Below are positions 1 to 8,639 of a stretch of DNA of 64,000 bases, one piece after another. Numbering within the stretch: position 1 is the first letter of the stretch; each line of letters opens with the position of its first letter. Source of the DNA: CAKZNE01 sp964485405. Its GTDB lineage: Bacteria > Bacteroidota > Bacteroidia > Flavobacteriales > Schleiferiaceae. The translations under genes were made by a program, and so were the position numbers. The stretch covers positions 22,019 through 86,018 of the forward strand of contig CAZAJG010000014.1 of the NCBI GenBank assembly GCA_964485405.1. Reading direction: 5' to 3'. Under the pieces are notes generated by a model. The model saw only the letters and a list, made by a program, of their open reading frames with translations, did no database searches and had not been told where the DNA came from.

Positions 1-758
1 TTGCCATACCTCATGGCGGTGGTGGCCCTGGAATGGGACCCATTGGTGTTGTGGAACACCTTGCTCCATTTCTTCCTTCTCACAGTATTGTTCAAACTGG
101 TGGAAAGAATGGGATTAGTGCTATTTCTGCAGCTCCATTTGGAAGTGGACTGATTCTTATAATCAGTTACGCCTATATTAAGATGCTTGGACCAGAAGGA
201 TTGAGAAAATCCACAGAATACTCCATCCTGAATGCTAATTACCTAAAAGAAAAACTCTCTGGTGAGTTTGATATTCTTTACTCAAATGAAAAGAATAGGG
301 TGGCGCATGAAATGATACTAGACTGCAGACCTTTTAAAAAGCAATCTGGCATTGAAGTAACGGACATTGCAAAAAGATTAATGGATTATGGTTACCATGC
401 TCCAACAGTATCTTTCCCAGTGGCCGGAACAATTATGGTAGAGCCAACAGAAAGTGAAGGTAAAGAAGAGCTCGATCGTTTTTGCGAAGCTCTATTAAGT
501 ATTCGCAACGAGATAAAAGATATTGAAGCGGAAAGAGTAGATCGAGAAAACAACGTACTCAAGAACTCTCCTCATACATTAGCCATGGTTACGGCAAACG
601 ATTGGAGCTTTCCATATGACAGATCTACTGCTGCTTATCCACTAGATTATGTTATGGACAATAAGTTTTGGCCATCCGTTAGGCGTGCCGATGATGCTTT
701 TGGAGATAGAAATCTGATTTGTACTTGCGACCCGATTGAAGCTTACGCGGAAGCATAG
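1..758 (+). CDS. gcvP: Glycine dehydrogenase (decarboxylating), P protein, C-terminal part
   Basis: This is the last ~252 residues of the PLP-dependent P protein of the glycine cleavage system, which decarboxylates glycine and passes the aminomethyl group to the lipoyl arm of GcvH. The reading frame is open from base 3, so the gene begins before the window. The glycine-rich stretch PHGGGGPGMGPIGV near the edge and the C-terminal NDWSFPYDR and FWPSVRRADDAFGDRNL are hallmarks of GcvP. The PLP lysine would lie upstream and is not visible. The family is about 950 residues long, so roughly a quarter is present. It ends with TAG, which shows that TAG is a normal stop here. Confidence 0.95.
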   Translation, partial: AIPHGGGGPGMGPIGVVEHLAPFLPSHSIVQTGGKNGISAISAAPFGSGLILIISYAYIKMLGPEGLRKSTEYSILNANYLKEKLSGEFDILYSNEKNRVAHEMILDCRPFKKQSGIEVTDIAKRLMDYGYHAPTVSFPVAGTIMVEPTESEGKEELDRFCEALLSIRNEIKDIEAERVDRENNVLKNSPHTLAMVTANDWSFPYDRSTAAYPLDYVMDNKFWPSVRRADDAFGDRNLICTCDPIEAYAEA

Positions 759-805
759 CTAGAAACAAGCTTACGTGCTGCTCTTTGAGTAAATCCAATT
801 CATAC

Positions 806-815
806 NNNNNNNNNN
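806..815. other. Assembly gap (10 N)
   Basis: Ten N between gcvP and the first T9SS cargo gene. The same length recurs at 17124 and 47607, so the number is a placeholder and the true distance is unknown. The 3' flank of gcvP and part of the promoter region of the next gene may be missing. Confidence 0.95.
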
Positions 816-864
816 TGTTACATTTGTTAACCTTGTGTTAAAATTTTAAGTAAACCCAAAAAGT

Positions 865-2886
865 ATGAAGAAAAAAGCTATCCTTATTTTAGGGGTGATT
901 TGCGGCTTTACCCTATCCGCGCAACAACAAAATCAGAAAGCGGCCGAAGATCGGTACGCTCAAGATCCAGAAGCTCGAAAAGCGTCTAGGAGTACGCTTG
1001 TTACAGTAAAAAACTCTAAAGAGAAAACAGCAGCTCCTATTTGGTCCGAAGATTTTTCTGGAGGTATACCTTCAGGATGGACGAATATTGGACATGCAGG
1101 TGACCCTTCTATTCCTGTAGCCAATGCCTTATGGGAATATCGTGGCCCTTCCACAATCCCGAACGATACAGTTGGTTCTAGAGGAGCGTTTTCTGGCGCC
1201 CAAGCCCCAATCACGTCACCATCGGCAACCAATGGATTCGTAATTTTCGATTCTGATTTTTTAGACAATAATGGTATTGTAGGCAATGATGGGAATGGAG
1301 TTGCTCCAACACCTCATGTAGGAGATATGACTACGGACACTATTGATTTTAGTGGTTACCCTAACATTCAATTAACCATCCACAGCTACGCACGCTACTT
1401 TGCCGGAAGACAGCTAGTTGCTTTTAGCTCTGACGGAGGAGTTACTTGGGGAGATACCGTCCAGCTTAATACCGGTATTGCAGTAAATGCATCAACTGGA
1501 ACAGACGAAGTTTCCGTTGTAAATATTTCTAACGCTGTGGGTAACTCGCAATATGCTATGATGAAATTCATTTACGATGGCTCGTTCAACGAACCTGGAG
1601 CAAATGGATTGGGATACTATTACTGGATGATTGATGACATTTCAGTAGACATTCTACCCAATCATGCATTCAAATTTACAGATGCGGGTGGCGCACCAGC
1701 AAGCGACATCATTTTTGGTGGTGATGGAGGCAACGCTAAAACTGGACACATGAACCTAAATCAAGTGCGATCTTTCGAATTTGATTCCAACATCCTCAAC
1801 TTTGGAGTAGAACCACAAACCAATGTGGTATTAAACGTAGATATCCTAAATAATGGAGCTGTTGTTCAAACATTACAATCGGCTTCAGTACCTATCTTAA
1901 ACCCAGGAGACACGGGTCTATTTAGCAGTTTCTTTACTCCTGCCTATACACCTACCTCAACAGGGGATTACCAGGCCGTTTTATATGTAACTTCAGATAG
2001 TGTTGGCACCGTGGCAGGCTCAGTAAGTCCGTCAGATACTGCTTTCACCATCTCAGTTGATGATAGTACTTCTTCTGTAGACTTTTCTTCGTTTGACAAC
2101 AGTATAGGCACCCCACAACTAGGAGATGATGGCGCAGCTTTAGCAACAATGCTTACTTTCCCAAATGCAAGTGATCTAACAAATAACAAGGTAGAACTTG
2201 CTTATGTAGATGTTCGTTTCTCTACATTAACGGTTGACGATGGAGATATGATTGTGGAAGTGTATGACACTGCCGTTGATTTGATTAATGGATTTGCAGG
2301 TCCTGCTCTTTTATCCAAAGCCTTTACATTAAATAACGTGTCAGGAACGCTTGCGCGCTTTGATGTTAGAAATGATGTAGGAAGTGAAAAAGACCCGGTA
2401 CGATTAGATGCAAATAAGTCTTACTATCTTATTGTATATCTTTTCTCTAACGGAGGAAATAATCTTATCCGTATTGCAAATGATAGAACGGTTGCTCAGC
2501 CTGGTTTTTCTACGCTTATGTATAATGCAGATGATGCTCGTTTTTACACGGGCTATGCTGGAGGCTCTCGAACATTCAGCTCTCCTTGGATAAGAGCTAT
2601 CACAAGCGACTTCGAAAATATTGGAATTGACGAATACGCTACTTTTGATTTAAGTGTATATCCAAATCCAACCAATGGAGAAAGAGTAAGCTTAACCATC
2701 GATGAAGGTGGCGCCTACTCTATTGAATTAGTTAACACGATTGGAAAATTAGTTTATCAGGAAGATTTGGTAATGAATGGGAATGAAGTTCATAACCTAA
2801 ACTTATCTCATCTATCTAATGGTGTTTATATTTTGAATGTAAAAGGCGAAAGTGGATTCAAAACCACAAAACTTACTATTAAATAA
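865..2886 (+). CDS. Secreted multidomain protein with T9SS type A sorting domain
   Basis: Predicted secreted or cell-surface protein of 673 aa. It has a Sec signal peptide (MKKKAILILGVICGFTLSAQ). A MAM / choice-of-anchor-J-like jelly-roll region (IWSEDFSGGIPSGW at ~60-75, YYWMIDDISV near ~255) fills the first half, and a less defined middle follows. The last ~75 residues form a type IX sorting domain with the YPNPTNGE turn and the SNGVYILNVKG and KLTIK ending, normally cleaved when the protein is anchored to surface polysaccharide. No catalytic motif is recognised. It is a paralogue of the next gene. A strong terminator follows at 2915. The start is the ATG directly before the signal peptide. 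Confidence 0.85.
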   Translation: MKKKAILILGVICGFTLSAQQQNQKAAEDRYAQDPEARKASRSTLVTVKNSKEKTAAPIWSEDFSGGIPSGWTNIGHAGDPSIPVANALWEYRGPSTIPNDTVGSRGAFSGAQAPITSPSATNGFVIFDSDFLDNNGIVGNDGNGVAPTPHVGDMTTDTIDFSGYPNIQLTIHSYARYFAGRQLVAFSSDGGVTWGDTVQLNTGIAVNASTGTDEVSVVNISNAVGNSQYAMMKFIYDGSFNEPGANGLGYYYWMIDDISVDILPNHAFKFTDAGGAPASDIIFGGDGGNAKTGHMNLNQVRSFEFDSNILNFGVEPQTNVVLNVDILNNGAVVQTLQSASVPILNPGDTGLFSSFFTPAYTPTSTGDYQAVLYVTSDSVGTVAGSVSPSDTAFTISVDDSTSSVDFSSFDNSIGTPQLGDDGAALATMLTFPNASDLTNNKVELAYVDVRFSTLTVDDGDMIVEVYDTAVDLINGFAGPALLSKAFTLNNVSGTLARFDVRNDVGSEKDPVRLDANKSYYLIVYLFSNGGNNLIRIANDRTVAQPGFSTLMYNADDARFYTGYAGGSRTFSSPWIRAITSDFENIGIDEYATFDLSVYPNPTNGERVSLTIDEGGAYSIELVNTIGKLVYQEDLVMNGNEVHNLNLSHLSNGVYILNVKGESGFKTTKLTIK

Positions 2887-2914
2887 ATAGATTTTATCGA
2901 TTACAATACTACAG

Positions 2915-2951
2915 ATAACCCTAGGGAACTATTCCCTAGGGTTATTTTTTT
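2915..2951 (+). terminator. Intrinsic terminator
   Basis: Perfect 14-bp stem (2915-2928 with 2932-2945), 3-nt loop, then a T run through 2951. It separates the two tandem T9SS cargo genes, so they are probably transcribed separately. A one-mismatch -7 element (TATATTCG, 2956-2963) follows immediately and may serve the second gene. Confidence 0.9.
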
Positions 2952-2985
2952 GTTGTATATTCGTAAACGGAAAATAAAACTTTAT

Positions 2986-5052
2986 ATGATGAAAAAACAG
3001 CTACTTGCGAAGGGAGCCCTTGCTCTTTTCTTTGGATTAACTGTGAGCTCAAATTCCTTTGCTCAAACAAATACAAACAACAATACCTTTGACGCTAATT
3101 CTGTAGCAGCTAAAGAAAAGTCTTATTATGAGGCTATTCCACACAGAAAAAGCAACCTTCCGGTTAAGATGAATGTTTCTTCTCAACCAGAAATGATTCT
3201 TTGGTCAGAAGATTTTGCTAATGGTTTTGCCGGAAGCACAAATGGTGCTTGGACTACAGGCGGGCTTAACGCTAACTTCGTACAATATGATACGGATGGC
3301 CCTGATAACTTACTTCAATTTGGATGGGGTCCGTTACCATCTGCAACTCCTGGTAATGGTTTTGCTATTTTCGACTGGTACGATCGTTTTCCTGATCCTA
3401 ATGGATTTGCTACATCTCCAGTAGAAGGTACTTTAACTTCTCCGGTGATTGACTTAACAGGTCAAACTGATGTTCAAATTGAATGGTTCCACCAAACTTT
3501 TTGGTGTTGTGCTATTGATTTCGAAATCTTATTAGAAATCAGTACAGATGGTGGTAACTCTTTCCCTAATAGTATCAGAGTAAATGAAGACTTTGATAGA
3601 AATGACAGACACTGGGATCTTGGCCAAGGATATGAGCAAAGATTCAAAATCGGACAGTACATCGCTGCTGATCCAAGTAACGTAGTTATCAGATTCAACT
3701 GGACATCTACTACCGCTGATCAAAACGGACAATTTGCTACTGCTTATTTCTGGATGTTAGATGATATTACAATCAGCACGGTTCCAGTGAATTCTTTAGA
3801 ATTTACCGTTGCCTCTGATGGTGCTCCTGCTCATGATATCATTTTTAACGGTGATGGAAGTGCCAGTAAGCATGGTATTATGGGTGTTGATCAAGTTACT
3901 CCGATTAACTTTGATTCAAATGTGTTAAACTACGGAACGGCTACTCAAACAAACATCCAATTAGAAGTGGAGATTTGGGATGATCAAGGTACCTTAATTA
4001 CTACTTTAACCTCTGCCGCAACGAATGTTACTGCAGCTGAAGGAGATACCATTACTTACCAAGATTTATTTACTGGACAATGGCCAGCGAATCTAGGTAC
4101 AGGAAGGTACGATTATGTTTTCAAAATTAATACGGATAGTAGCAATGTTTCAAGTTTCGAAAGTCAAATTGATACTATCAGTTCATTTGTTGCAACAGAC
4201 CTTCACTCTATTGACTGGAACCAATTTACCAACAACTTTGGTACGAATGAATTAGGTGATGATGGTTCTGCTGTTGCCAGTAGATTATTCTTTCCAAACC
4301 CTACCCCAGGAGCTCCTGGCAATGAGGTTTACATTCATAGTGTAGATCTTAGATTGTCTACCCAATCTACAGCTGGTGGTGATGTAGTAGTTGAATTACG
4401 CGCTGCAGAACCGAACATAGATTTAACCGTAGGTTTCTCTAATCCAGCTATAGCTACAAGAACACATACAATTACTGCAGCTGAGGTTGGATCAACAGCT
4501 ACTATCAATTTTGAAGATAGTGTATTTAATGCAGGAACTGGACTTTGGGATCGTTTTGGAACAGAACTTCCTGACACCGGTAACTATATGGTTGTAGTAA
4601 ACATGTTCTCTAATGCTGGCGCGAGCCCAATTCAGTTGGCAAATAGCCAAACTATTACTCAGCCAGGATTTGCATCTTTAATGTTCGATGTTGATCAAGC
4701 TAGATGGTTTACAGGTTTCGCAAACTCATTAACGTTCAACGCTCCATGGATTAGAGCTCGTTTAGATACTACTCCTGCTCCGAACATCGGTCAACGTGAA
4801 TTTTCAGCTTTCGAATTTGACGTATTCCCTAACCCAGTTACTGGAGGTCAATTTGATATTACCGTTTCTGAAGGTGGAGCCTATGAAGTTTCTATCATGA
4901 ATACTTTAGGTCAGTTTGTACAAACTGAAAGCTTTAACATCAATGGTTCTGAAAAGGCTTCTGTTAACGTATCAAGCCTTGCTAAGGGTATTTACTTTGT
5001 TAACTTAAAAAGTGCTAAAGGAGTTGAGTCTACTAGAATTACTATTAAGTAA
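2986..5052 (+). CDS. Secreted multidomain protein with T9SS type A sorting domain (paralogue of 865-2886)
   Basis: 688-aa secreted protein with the same architecture as its upstream neighbour: signal peptide ending in NSFAQ, a choice-of-anchor-J-like module (ILWSEDFANGF at ~55-65, AYFWMLDDITIS near ~260), a middle module, and a C-terminal sorting domain (VFPNPVTGG, KGIYFVNLKS, RITIK). Shared landmarks such as NAPWIRAR versus SSPWIRAI just before the sorting domain, and EGGAY inside it, show that the pair arose by duplication. A longer reading from TTG 2950 would put a charged stretch before the signal peptide and overlap the terminator, so ATG 2986 (or 2989) is preferred. No enzymatic motif is evident; adhesive or matrix roles are inference. 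Confidence 0.85.
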   Translation: MMKKQLLAKGALALFFGLTVSSNSFAQTNTNNNTFDANSVAAKEKSYYEAIPHRKSNLPVKMNVSSQPEMILWSEDFANGFAGSTNGAWTTGGLNANFVQYDTDGPDNLLQFGWGPLPSATPGNGFAIFDWYDRFPDPNGFATSPVEGTLTSPVIDLTGQTDVQIEWFHQTFWCCAIDFEILLEISTDGGNSFPNSIRVNEDFDRNDRHWDLGQGYEQRFKIGQYIAADPSNVVIRFNWTSTTADQNGQFATAYFWMLDDITISTVPVNSLEFTVASDGAPAHDIIFNGDGSASKHGIMGVDQVTPINFDSNVLNYGTATQTNIQLEVEIWDDQGTLITTLTSAATNVTAAEGDTITYQDLFTGQWPANLGTGRYDYVFKINTDSSNVSSFESQIDTISSFVATDLHSIDWNQFTNNFGTNELGDDGSAVASRLFFPNPTPGAPGNEVYIHSVDLRLSTQSTAGGDVVVELRAAEPNIDLTVGFSNPAIATRTHTITAAEVGSTATINFEDSVFNAGTGLWDRFGTELPDTGNYMVVVNMFSNAGASPIQLANSQTITQPGFASLMFDVDQARWFTGFANSLTFNAPWIRARLDTTPAPNIGQREFSAFEFDVFPNPVTGGQFDITVSEGGAYEVSIMNTLGQFVQTESFNINGSEKASVNVSSLAKGIYFVNLKSAKGVESTRITIK

Positions 5053-5078
5053 TTGAGACTTTAACTTTACCATATATA

Positions 5079-5112
5079 AAAAGCCCCTTCAAATGAAGGG
5101 GCTTTTCTTTTA
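5079..5112. terminator. Bidirectional intrinsic terminator
   Basis: A 12-bp stem (5079-5090 with 5095-5106) and a 4-nt loop, with T-rich tails on both strands. It lies between convergent genes and can end the T9SS cargo transcript (+) and the MlaFE-like operon (-). Confidence 0.85.
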
Positions 5113-5169
5113 CCATAACTTATTATCTACTCTAGCATAATTCCCTCTTATGCCCAAAAATAGATGCTT

Positions 5170-5922
5170 TTAGGATCGTTTTTTAATCCTCTGAAACAAC
5201 TTAGAACTAAATACGAAGTCGTTAATATCAGGATTCTCTGTATCTAAGATTTCATCTTTGTTTCCTTCCCACACCTTTTTACCATTTTTGATATACATAA
5301 TATTCTCCCCTATTTCCATAACAGAGTTCATATCATGTGTATTTATTACTGTGGTAATGTCAAACTCTTCTGTAATCTCTTGAATCAAATTATCAATTAC
5401 AATCGCTGTTTTAGGATCTAAACCTGAATTAGGCTCATCGCAAAAAAGATATTTTGGCTTCAATGCAATTGCTCGGGCCAAAGCCACTCGTTTTTGCATC
5501 CCACCGCTTACTTCAGCCGGAAACTTTTTATTCGCTCCCTCTAAATTTACTCTTCGCAAACAAAAATTGGTACGATCTTCCTTTTCCGAAGGATTTAAAC
5601 CTGAGAACATATCCAATGCAAAACGTACATTATCTTCTATGGTACGAGAATCAAAGAGCGCATTTCCCTGAAACACCATACCCATCTCCGTTCTCAAACT
5701 CTTTTGTACCGCATCATCCATTGCGCTTAGCTCTCTCCCATCGTAAAGAATTTCTCCTTCATCAATTTGATGTAAGCCTACCAAGCTTTTTAAGAAAACC
5801 GTTTTACCCGATCCACTTTGACCGATAATCAAATTCGTTTGCCCTGCTCTAAACTTGGTAGAAATACCTTTGAGAACCTCAACATCTCCAAACCCCTTTT
5901 TTAGATCCTTTACCTCTATCAT
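5170..5922 (-). CDS. ABC transporter ATP-binding protein, MlaF-like
   Basis: 250-aa cytoplasmic ATPase of a phospholipid/organic-solvent type (Mkl/MlaF) ABC importer or exporter of the envelope. The Walker A motif GQSGSGKT is at residues 34-41. The Q-loop (MVFQGNALFD), the ABC signature VSGGMQKR (~140), Walker B with DEP (YLFCDEP, ~165) and the H-loop (INTHD) are all intact. It starts 3 bp after the permease stop and is surely co-transcribed and partnered with it. No MlaD-type MCE protein is visible next to the pair, so the substrate-binding partner is elsewhere or absent. Confidence 0.88.
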   Translation of the reverse strand: MIEVKDLKKGFGDVEVLKGISTKFRAGQTNLIIGQSGSGKTVFLKSLVGLHQIDEGEILYDGRELSAMDDAVQKSLRTEMGMVFQGNALFDSRTIEDNVRFALDMFSGLNPSEKEDRTNFCLRRVNLEGANKKFPAEVSGGMQKRVALARAIALKPKYLFCDEPNSGLDPKTAIVIDNLIQEITEEFDITTVINTHDMNSVMEIGENIMYIKNGKKVWEGNKDEILDTENPDINDFVFSSKLFQRIKKRS

Positions 5923-5925
5923 GGC

Positions 5926-6726
5926 TTATCCAAGTAATAGTTGAGTTAATATATAGTTCGCTATAATTACCGTAATGCTGCTACTTACAACTGCTTTTGT
6001 CGCATTGATTCCTACCTCAACTGCTCCTCCTTTTACATAGTAGCCGAAAAATGCGGAAACCGAAGTGATGATAAAAGCAAATACCACTGTTTTGATTATT
6101 GAGTAGACCAAATAGAAGATCCTTAAATTGGACTGAATCCCTTGTAGGTAATCCACTGGTGCCACAACCCCAGTGAAATCCGCAGCCAAATACCCTCCTA
6201 ATATGCCCAGAAACATACTAATTATTATCAAAATCGGATTAAATACAACTGCCGCAACAATTTTGGGAAGTATTAAATAAGCCGCAGAGTTTACTCCCAT
6301 AATTTCTAACGCATCAATCTGCTCCGAAACCCGCATGCTACCCAGTGTAGATGCTATATTTGATCCCACTTTACCAGCCAGTATGAGGCTCATAATGGTT
6401 GGCGAAAACTCTAAAATAATAGACTCTCGAGTTGCAATACCCACATAATAATCTGGGATTAGCGGATCATCTAAGTTATATGCGGTTTGTATCGTAACTA
6501 CCGCTCCAACAAATAAGGAGATAATCGATACAATACCTAAGCTATTTAAGCCCAACAAATCAATATCTATCCAAAAAGCCTTTAAGTATTCTCTGAAATT
6601 CTCAGGTCTCTTAAACGTTTTACTCAGCAATAAAAAATACTGTCCAATTGATCGGACCCCTTTCGTTAAAAACATATCGCTAAAATAAGAGTAATTTTGT
6701 GTCTCAGATGAAGAAAAATCATACAC
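5926..6726 (-). CDS. ABC transporter permease, MlaE family
   Basis: Inner-membrane permease of the MlaE/DUF140 family, 266 aa from the longest start. Several hydrophobic segments are visible, and the conserved stretch GSNIASTLGSMRVSEQIDAL (about residues 122-141) carries the E-Q-I-D-A-L signature of MlaE proteins. It pairs with the downstream ATPase for lipid transport between the membranes. An internal ATG (codon 18, first base at 6675, starting MFLTKGVRS) gives a 249-aa protein closer to the family N-terminus. That start would also avoid overlap with the divergent small lipoprotein gene at 6708, so I consider it at least as likely. Confidence 0.88.
   Translation of the reverse strand: MYDFSSSETQNYSYFSDMFLTKGVRSIGQYFLLLSKTFKRPENFREYLKAFWIDIDLLGLNSLGIVSIISLFVGAVVTIQTAYNLDDPLIPDYYVGIATRESIILEFSPTIMSLILAGKVGSNIASTLGSMRVSEQIDALEIMGVNSAAYLILPKIVAAVVFNPILIIISMFLGILGGYLAADFTGVVAPVDYLQGIQSNLRIFYLVYSIIKTVVFAFIITSVSAFFGYYVKGGAVEVGINATKAVVSSSITVIIANYILTQLLLG
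6692..6699 (+). promoter_or_regulatory. Consensus Bacteroidota -7 element (TAATTTTG)
   Basis: Exact match to TAnnTTTG, ending 8 nt before the ATG of the small lipoprotein gene at 6708. The expected transcript would be nearly leaderless and could run through sprT, purK and purE. No clear -33 TTTG is seen at the usual distance. Confidence 0.55.
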
Positions 6727-6866
6727 ATCATTCGATCCGGTATTCAGCTAAACTTATTTTCTTTTTAGGCTTGCTTTACACTTTGGTTTCATCCTGTAAA
6801 GCCCTTGAAAAATGTGATTGTCCTTCTTACCATATGAATACACAAGCCCTTGATGAGAAAGTCTGA
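6708..6866 (+). CDS. Small Cys-rich lipoprotein (52 aa), first gene of the sprT-purK-purE operon
   Basis: Short ORF with all signs of a real lipoprotein gene. The N-terminus is basic (MKKNHTHHSIRYSAK), followed by a hydrophobic core (LIFFLGLLYTL) and the lipobox VSSC, with the acylated Cys at residue 30. The mature peptide is only 23 residues, with a CDCPSY motif (Cys 36 and 38). A consensus -7 element sits just upstream. The stop overlaps the sprT start by 14 bp, implying translational coupling. It overlaps the long version of the divergent mlaE-like gene by 19 bp. Function unknown; the paired cysteines could bind metal or form a disulfide. Confidence 0.68.
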   Translation: MKKNHTHHSIRYSAKLIFFLGLLYTLVSSCKALEKCDCPSYHMNTQALDEKV

Positions 6867-7467
6867 AGAAGTTATATCCAAGTATTTGCCAGAGGGTGCT
6901 TTGCAAATGGTAATGCCTTTATTAAAAGAAGATCCCATTGAACTAAAGATTAAAGGTCCTCGTAAAACAAAGTTTGGAGATTATCGATTACCCAAAAAGG
7001 GGGAACGACATAAAATTAGTGTCAATAGCAATTTAAACACTTATGCGTTTCTGATTACGCTCTTACATGAAATTGCCCACCTTAAAGCTTTTAAACTATT
7101 TGGCAGGCATATAAAACCACATGGAAAAGAATGGCAAAACGAATTTCTGACCATTGCGCAACCCTTTCTGGATAAGAATATATTTCCCAAATCTCTGGAA
7201 AATGTACTTATTACAAGTTTAAACAAAGGAAGTGCTAGCAGCTGTACCGATCTTAACCTTTATAGGGAGCTTCAAAAATTTGATGAAGCCACGAAATTGT
7301 TTGTGGAAGATTTACCAGAAGGAGCCATATTTGTGGCCTCAAACAATATGACGTTTAAAAAAGGGCCAAAGGCCAGAAAAAGGTATAAGTGTGTTAATCT
7401 TAATAATAAAAGAGAATACATGGTGCATCCTTTGGCAGAAGTAAAAGAACTTGAACCTCAATTATAA
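6853..7467 (+). CDS. SprT-like zinc metallopeptidase domain protein
   Basis: 204-aa protein of the SprT-like family. The zinc-binding HEIAH is at about residue 75, followed by the downstream His of KPHGKEW, the third ligand position in this family. The rest is basic, with no signal peptide, so it is cytoplasmic. Bacterial SprT-like proteins are poorly characterised; the eukaryotic relative Spartan cleaves DNA-protein crosslinks, which does not prove the same role here. ATG 6853 is preferred over TTG 6850 one codon earlier. It overlaps the lipoprotein gene and lies 4 bp before the probable purK start, so it belongs to the same operon. Confidence 0.85.
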   Translation: MRKSEEVISKYLPEGALQMVMPLLKEDPIELKIKGPRKTKFGDYRLPKKGERHKISVNSNLNTYAFLITLLHEIAHLKAFKLFGRHIKPHGKEWQNEFLTIAQPFLDKNIFPKSLENVLITSLNKGSASSCTDLNLYRELQKFDEATKLFVEDLPEGAIFVASNNMTFKKGPKARKRYKCVNLNNKREYMVHPLAEVKELEPQL

Positions 7468-7471
7468 AAAA

Positions 7472-8638
7472 GTGGCACAACGCAAAGACTATTTTTCATC
7501 TGATTTTAAACTTGGGATACTAGGTGGTGGTCAGCTCGGAAAAATGATATTAACGGAAACCAGACGATACGATATCCAAACTAAAGTAATGGATCCATCT
7601 CCTCTCGCTCCCTGTAGATTTGGAAGCAACACTTTTGTTGAAGGGGATCTTAATGACGAACAAAAGGTACTTGAATTTGGAGCAGATTGTGATGTGTTAA
7701 CCATTGAGATAGAAGGTGTGAATACCAAAGCCCTAAAGCAGCTCAGAGATAAAGGAGTAAAAGTCTTCCCAAAGCCAGAAACTTTGGAACTCATAAAAGA
7801 TAAGCGGGAACAAAAGAGCTTTTATGAAAACAACCATATTCCAACGTCCAGCTTTATTCGTTTTGAGAATAAAGAGGAAATGTTTGAATTGATAGCAAAG
7901 AATAAACTGGAAATCCCTTTTGTTTGGAAGGCGGCTACGGGTGGTTATGATGGAAGAGGTGTTCAAATTGTACGTAGCAAAGAAGATTTAGAGAACCTTC
8001 CTTCGCAACCAGGGCTAATAGAAGATTTAGTTGATTTTGAAAAAGAACTGGCTATTATAGTTGCTCGATCTGAAAATGGTGAGAGTAAATCCTTTCCACT
8101 AGTAGAAATGGACTTTCATCCTGTTGCCAATCAAGTAGAATTTGTATTTAGCCCTTCGCTCATTTCACAAGAAATAAAAGATAAAGCTTCTCGCTTGGTG
8201 GAAGACTTGGTTGAAAAACTTGATCACGTAGGACTACTCGCTGTTGAAATGTTTTTAACCAAAACAGGTGATATCCTCATAAATGAAGTAGCACCTCGAG
8301 TGCACAATAGTGGCCATTTGAGTATTGAGGGCAATACCACATCTCAATTTGAACAGCACTTAAGAGCTGTTTTAGATTTACCTTTAGGAGATACAGCTGT
8401 TGTAAAACCTTCGGTAATGATTAACCTAACCGGTGAAGAAGGTTATAGCGGACCTGTTTTCTATGAAGGCTTAGAAACTATCATGGCCGTTTCTGGGGTT
8501 TACGTTCACTTATATGGCAAAGCGGAGACACGTCCTTTTAGAAAAATGGGACATATTACTGTAACAGCAAACACTTTAGAAGAAGCAAGAACAATCGCCA
8601 AAAAAGTAAAGGATACAATCAAAGTAATTAGCAAATAA
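7472..8638 (+). CDS. purK: 5-(carboxyamino)imidazole ribonucleotide synthase
   Basis: ATP-grasp enzyme of de novo purine synthesis. It makes N5-CAIR from AIR, bicarbonate and ATP, and hands it to PurE encoded next door. Visible are the N-terminal LGILGGGQLGKM, the ATP-grasp segment WKAATGGYDGRGVQIV, and the metal and substrate motif NEVAPRVHNSGH. About 388 aa, the normal length. No ATG precedes the GGGQLGKM motif. GTG 7472 (reading MAQRKDYF) is the best start because it does not overlap sprT; TTG 7451 is the alternative. Confidence 0.95.
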   Translation: MAQRKDYFSSDFKLGILGGGQLGKMILTETRRYDIQTKVMDPSPLAPCRFGSNTFVEGDLNDEQKVLEFGADCDVLTIEIEGVNTKALKQLRDKGVKVFPKPETLELIKDKREQKSFYENNHIPTSSFIRFENKEEMFELIAKNKLEIPFVWKAATGGYDGRGVQIVRSKEDLENLPSQPGLIEDLVDFEKELAIIVARSENGESKSFPLVEMDFHPVANQVEFVFSPSLISQEIKDKASRLVEDLVEKLDHVGLLAVEMFLTKTGDILINEVAPRVHNSGHLSIEGNTTSQFEQHLRAVLDLPLGDTAVVKPSVMINLTGEEGYSGPVFYEGLETIMAVSGVYVHLYGKAETRPFRKMGHITVTANTLEEARTIAKKVKDTIKVISK

Positions 8639-8639
8639 T

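Noticed and set aside
758..865. Possible glycine riboswitch or gcv regulatory element next to gcvP
   Set aside because: This is the 3' side of gcvP, contains a gap, and shows no tandem glycine aptamer core.
865..5052. Treating the two T9SS cargo genes as one phase-variable or recombining locus
   Set aside because: No long exact nucleotide repeats were noticed between them that would support recombination; similarity is visible mainly at protein level.
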